64,000 nt of DNA, from NCBI RefSeq assembly GCF_027625475.1, contig NZ_CP115174.1, positions 3,442,501-3,506,500 of the forward strand, written 5' to 3'. Positions 62,611 through 64,000 of the stretch are shown in pieces. Source of the DNA: Sphingomonas abietis. Lineage in GTDB: Bacteria; Pseudomonadota; Alphaproteobacteria; Sphingomonadales; Sphingomonadaceae. The notes under the pieces were generated by a model, which was given only the letters and a program-made list of their open reading frames with translations, made no database searches and had not been told where the DNA came from. Within the stretch, counting starts at the first letter, position 1. Each line of letters starts with the position of its first letter. Made by a program: the position numbers and the translations under genes.

Positions 62611-62942
62611 CCCGCGGCCAGACAAAGGCGCATCCCGATCAACTCCAGCTCGGCTGGTCGGACGAAGATGCCCGAATCGAGAGCCTGGTCGAAGAACGCC
62701 TGGCGGCGCGCTTCGAGGCCGAAAGCTTCATCTGGCGCTTCCGGCTTGTGGCGATCGAGACGGTGATGATGGGCATGCTCGTGCTGGTCGCCGGCCTTCT
62801 CCTGAAGCAGCCGACGTTGATGGTGCTGCGCGCGACCTTGCTCGTCGCGGCCTCCTGCTTTGCGACCGGGCTGCTGCTGCTTTCGCTCTCGGCTGGAACG
62901 GCGAAGCTGCTCTCGCGCCTCAAGGCATGGAGGCGGCGGTGA
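62607..62942 (+). CDS. Small membrane protein of the T4SS operon
   Basis: A 111-residue protein with two membrane helices near 50-70 (VMMGMLVLVAGLLL) and 75-97 (LRATLLVAASCFATGLLLLS) and a charged N-terminus. It sits where TrbI is found in F-type systems, between TraC and TraW. Similarity to TrbI is not strong, so it is only placed by context. ATGA overlap with traC and a 16-base overlap with the next gene. Confidence 0.65.
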   Translation: MTRGQTKAHPDQLQLGWSDEDARIESLVEERLAARFEAESFIWRFRLVAIETVMMGMLVLVAGLLLKQPTLMVLRATLLVAASCFATGLLLLSLSAGTAKLLSRLKAWRRR

Positions 62943-63172
62943 ACGGGCTCGTCTCCTCGAACCCTTCGCAGCATTCGGTGCGGCTGGCGCTGGGCGGCTC
63001 TCTGCTGCTCCTCATCCAGAGCGTGCTGCTGATGATGGGTCCCGGCCTCGACGGCAACGCCCGCGCGCTTCTCTGGGTGCTCACCCCGATCGCGGCCATG
63101 GCGCTCCTCGCGGCCCTGATCGGACTGCCCGACCCGGTGCCTGGTGACTGGAGGCAGCGTCATGGTCGCTAA
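62927..63172 (+). CDS. Small membrane protein of the T4SS operon
   Basis: An 81-residue protein with two hydrophobic helices (LALGGSLLLLIQSVLLMMG and LLWVLTPIAAMALLAALIG). It overlaps the gene before it and the TraW gene after it, so the whole row is co-translated. Its order suggests a TrbI-type or inner-membrane assembly subunit. Confidence 0.6.
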   Translation: MEAAVNGLVSSNPSQHSVRLALGGSLLLLIQSVLLMMGPGLDGNARALLWVLTPIAAMALLAALIGLPDPVPGDWRQRHGR

Positions 63173-63851
63173 ACTTCGCTGGCCCCCGATGCCGATGACC
63201 GGCTGTGCAGTCCTTCTCGCGGGCACGGCCTCCATCGCGCTGGCGCAGACCGGCGCGCCTGCAACCGTGAGCGCCGCCGGCAGCGGGCCCGGCCGCGCCA
63301 CCATCGGCCGGACCTACCCGATTGCCGAACCCGATGCGCTGAGCGAGATCGAGGCCAAGGTCGCGACCCTGCCCAAGGACATGAGCGCCAATTACGGTCC
63401 ACGCAGCAAATGGAGCGCGCTTAAGGCGGCGGCGCTCCCGTCGGCCTCGGCCGACCGGACGCGAACCGTCGTCCCCTTCTACACCCTCGATTTCGACCTG
63501 AAGCTTCCCGACGGCCGCGTGCTGTATCCCAAGGGCTTCACCTTCAATCCACTGACCTATGTGAAGCTGCCGCAGCGGATCGTCGTCGTGCATCCACGCG
63601 ATCTTGCCTGGGCGCTGCGCACCGCGCGCCAGAGCGATTTCATCCTGCTGGCAGCGCTCGGTGCCGACAATGGCGATGCGATCGAGGCGAGCGAGAAGAC
63701 GGGCCGCGCGATTTACATCCTGGAGGAGCGCGTGAAGGAGCGCCTCGGCATCCAGGCGGCGCCCGTGATCGTCGCCCAGTCGGGCACCAGCCTCGTGCTC
63801 ACCGAATATGGCCCGAAGAGCCGCGCTGCGGTGCCGGGAGGTCCGCGATGA
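63162..63851 (+). CDS. traW: F-type T4SS protein TraW
   Basis: A periplasmic 229-residue protein with a signal peptide (ALAQ end) needed for pilus assembly in F-type conjugation. RTYPIAEPDALSEIE near 50-65 is the family start motif, then PFYTLDFDLKLPDGR and GFTFNPLTYVKLPQ. The GTG at 63144 is poorer than ATG 63162, which has GGAGG 7 bases before it. Ends ATGA into traU. Confidence 0.9.
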   Translation: MVAKLRWPPMPMTGCAVLLAGTASIALAQTGAPATVSAAGSGPGRATIGRTYPIAEPDALSEIEAKVATLPKDMSANYGPRSKWSALKAAALPSASADRTRTVVPFYTLDFDLKLPDGRVLYPKGFTFNPLTYVKLPQRIVVVHPRDLAWALRTARQSDFILLAALGADNGDAIEASEKTGRAIYILEERVKERLGIQAAPVIVAQSGTSLVLTEYGPKSRAAVPGGPR

Positions 63852-64000
63852 TGCGCCGGCTCCCGATATTCCTGATCGGTCTCCTCATCGGTCTCGCCGC
63901 AACCATCGCGTGGCCGAGCCAGGCGCATGCCTCCAAATGCGAGAGCAGCGTGTTCAATCCGATCACCAAGGTGCGCTGGACCTGTATCTTCCCGATCACG
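63848..64000 (+). CDS. traU: F-type T4SS protein TraU, partial
   Basis: Start of TraU, cut by the window edge. A signal peptide ends at SQAHA, then CESSVFNPITKVRWTCIFPI is the family N-terminal signature with paired Cys. TraU is a periplasmic protein for DNA transfer. Overlaps traW by 4 bases. Confidence 0.9.
   Translation, partial: MMRRLPIFLIGLLIGLAATIAWPSQAHASKCESSVFNPITKVRWTCIFPIT

Overview
This looks like the left half, or more, of an integrative and conjugative element (ICE) in a GC-rich alphaproteobacterium, most likely a sphingomonad. Three things point there: the palindromic intergenic repeats of the CGTCATCC...GGATGACG type, the protein styles (TIGR03032-like, MucR/Ros, DUF736, DUF2493, DUF932), and an alphaproteobacterial GTTC-N7-GTTC LexA box. 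All assignments come from reading the sequence; no database search was run.

Layout. (1) 1-6240, chromosomal flank: a MoxR AAA+ ATPase and its CoxE-like VWA partner, separated by about 1.8 kb that holds a TonB-like secreted protein, two palindromic repeats and an orphan operator; then an MFS transporter, a small lipoprotein and a small secreted protein. (2) 6242-7738, element end: a sequence matching the 3' end of a tRNA-Ala or tmRNA gene, phased and tandem short repeats, and a P4-type tyrosine integrase. (3) 7775-14765, mobilisation module on the minus strand: RHH protein, TraD coupling protein, MobF relaxase, lytic transglycosylase and AlpA-like protein, mostly with overlapping stops and starts, plus a divergent small protein and an oriT-candidate intergenic region. 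(4) 14921-17269: DUF2493 and DUF736 proteins and a very large imperfect palindrome.

(5) 17270-35949, cargo with a defence-island character: an FAD/NAD(P)-binding protein divergent from a zinc metalloprotease; a small His/Cys-tailed protein and a TPR-like protein; a 2164-residue protein with an N-terminal nuclease-like domain and a STAND-like P-loop (Avs-like architecture), preceded by an HNH protein; HU; an AbiJ-N-like/restriction-like fusion; a LysR-controlled SDR cassette; and a ComEC-like metallo-beta-lactamase protein. (6) 35961-46570, cell-surface cargo: an ECF sigma/FecR/TonB-receptor cell-surface signalling set, a TIGR03032-like protein and a 1.7 kDa x 1000-scale autotransporter of about 1720 residues. 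(7) 46785-48964: a two-gene phospholipase-D-like plus membrane-protein cassette.

(8) 49021-64000, element backbone again: a LexA-box-controlled small gene, DUF932 protein and uncharacterised backbone genes (one frameshifted), a MucR protein with a histone-H1-like tail, an Abi/HEPN gene pair, a giant Strawberry-notch-type methyltransferase/helicase, and a ParB gene. At about 62,160 the parB and an F-type traC meet, both without their 5' halves; then come two small membrane proteins, TraW and the start of TraU. The element therefore pairs a MobF relaxase and TraD with an F-type type IV secretion system, but the traC truncation suggests either a deletion that disables conjugation or an assembly join.
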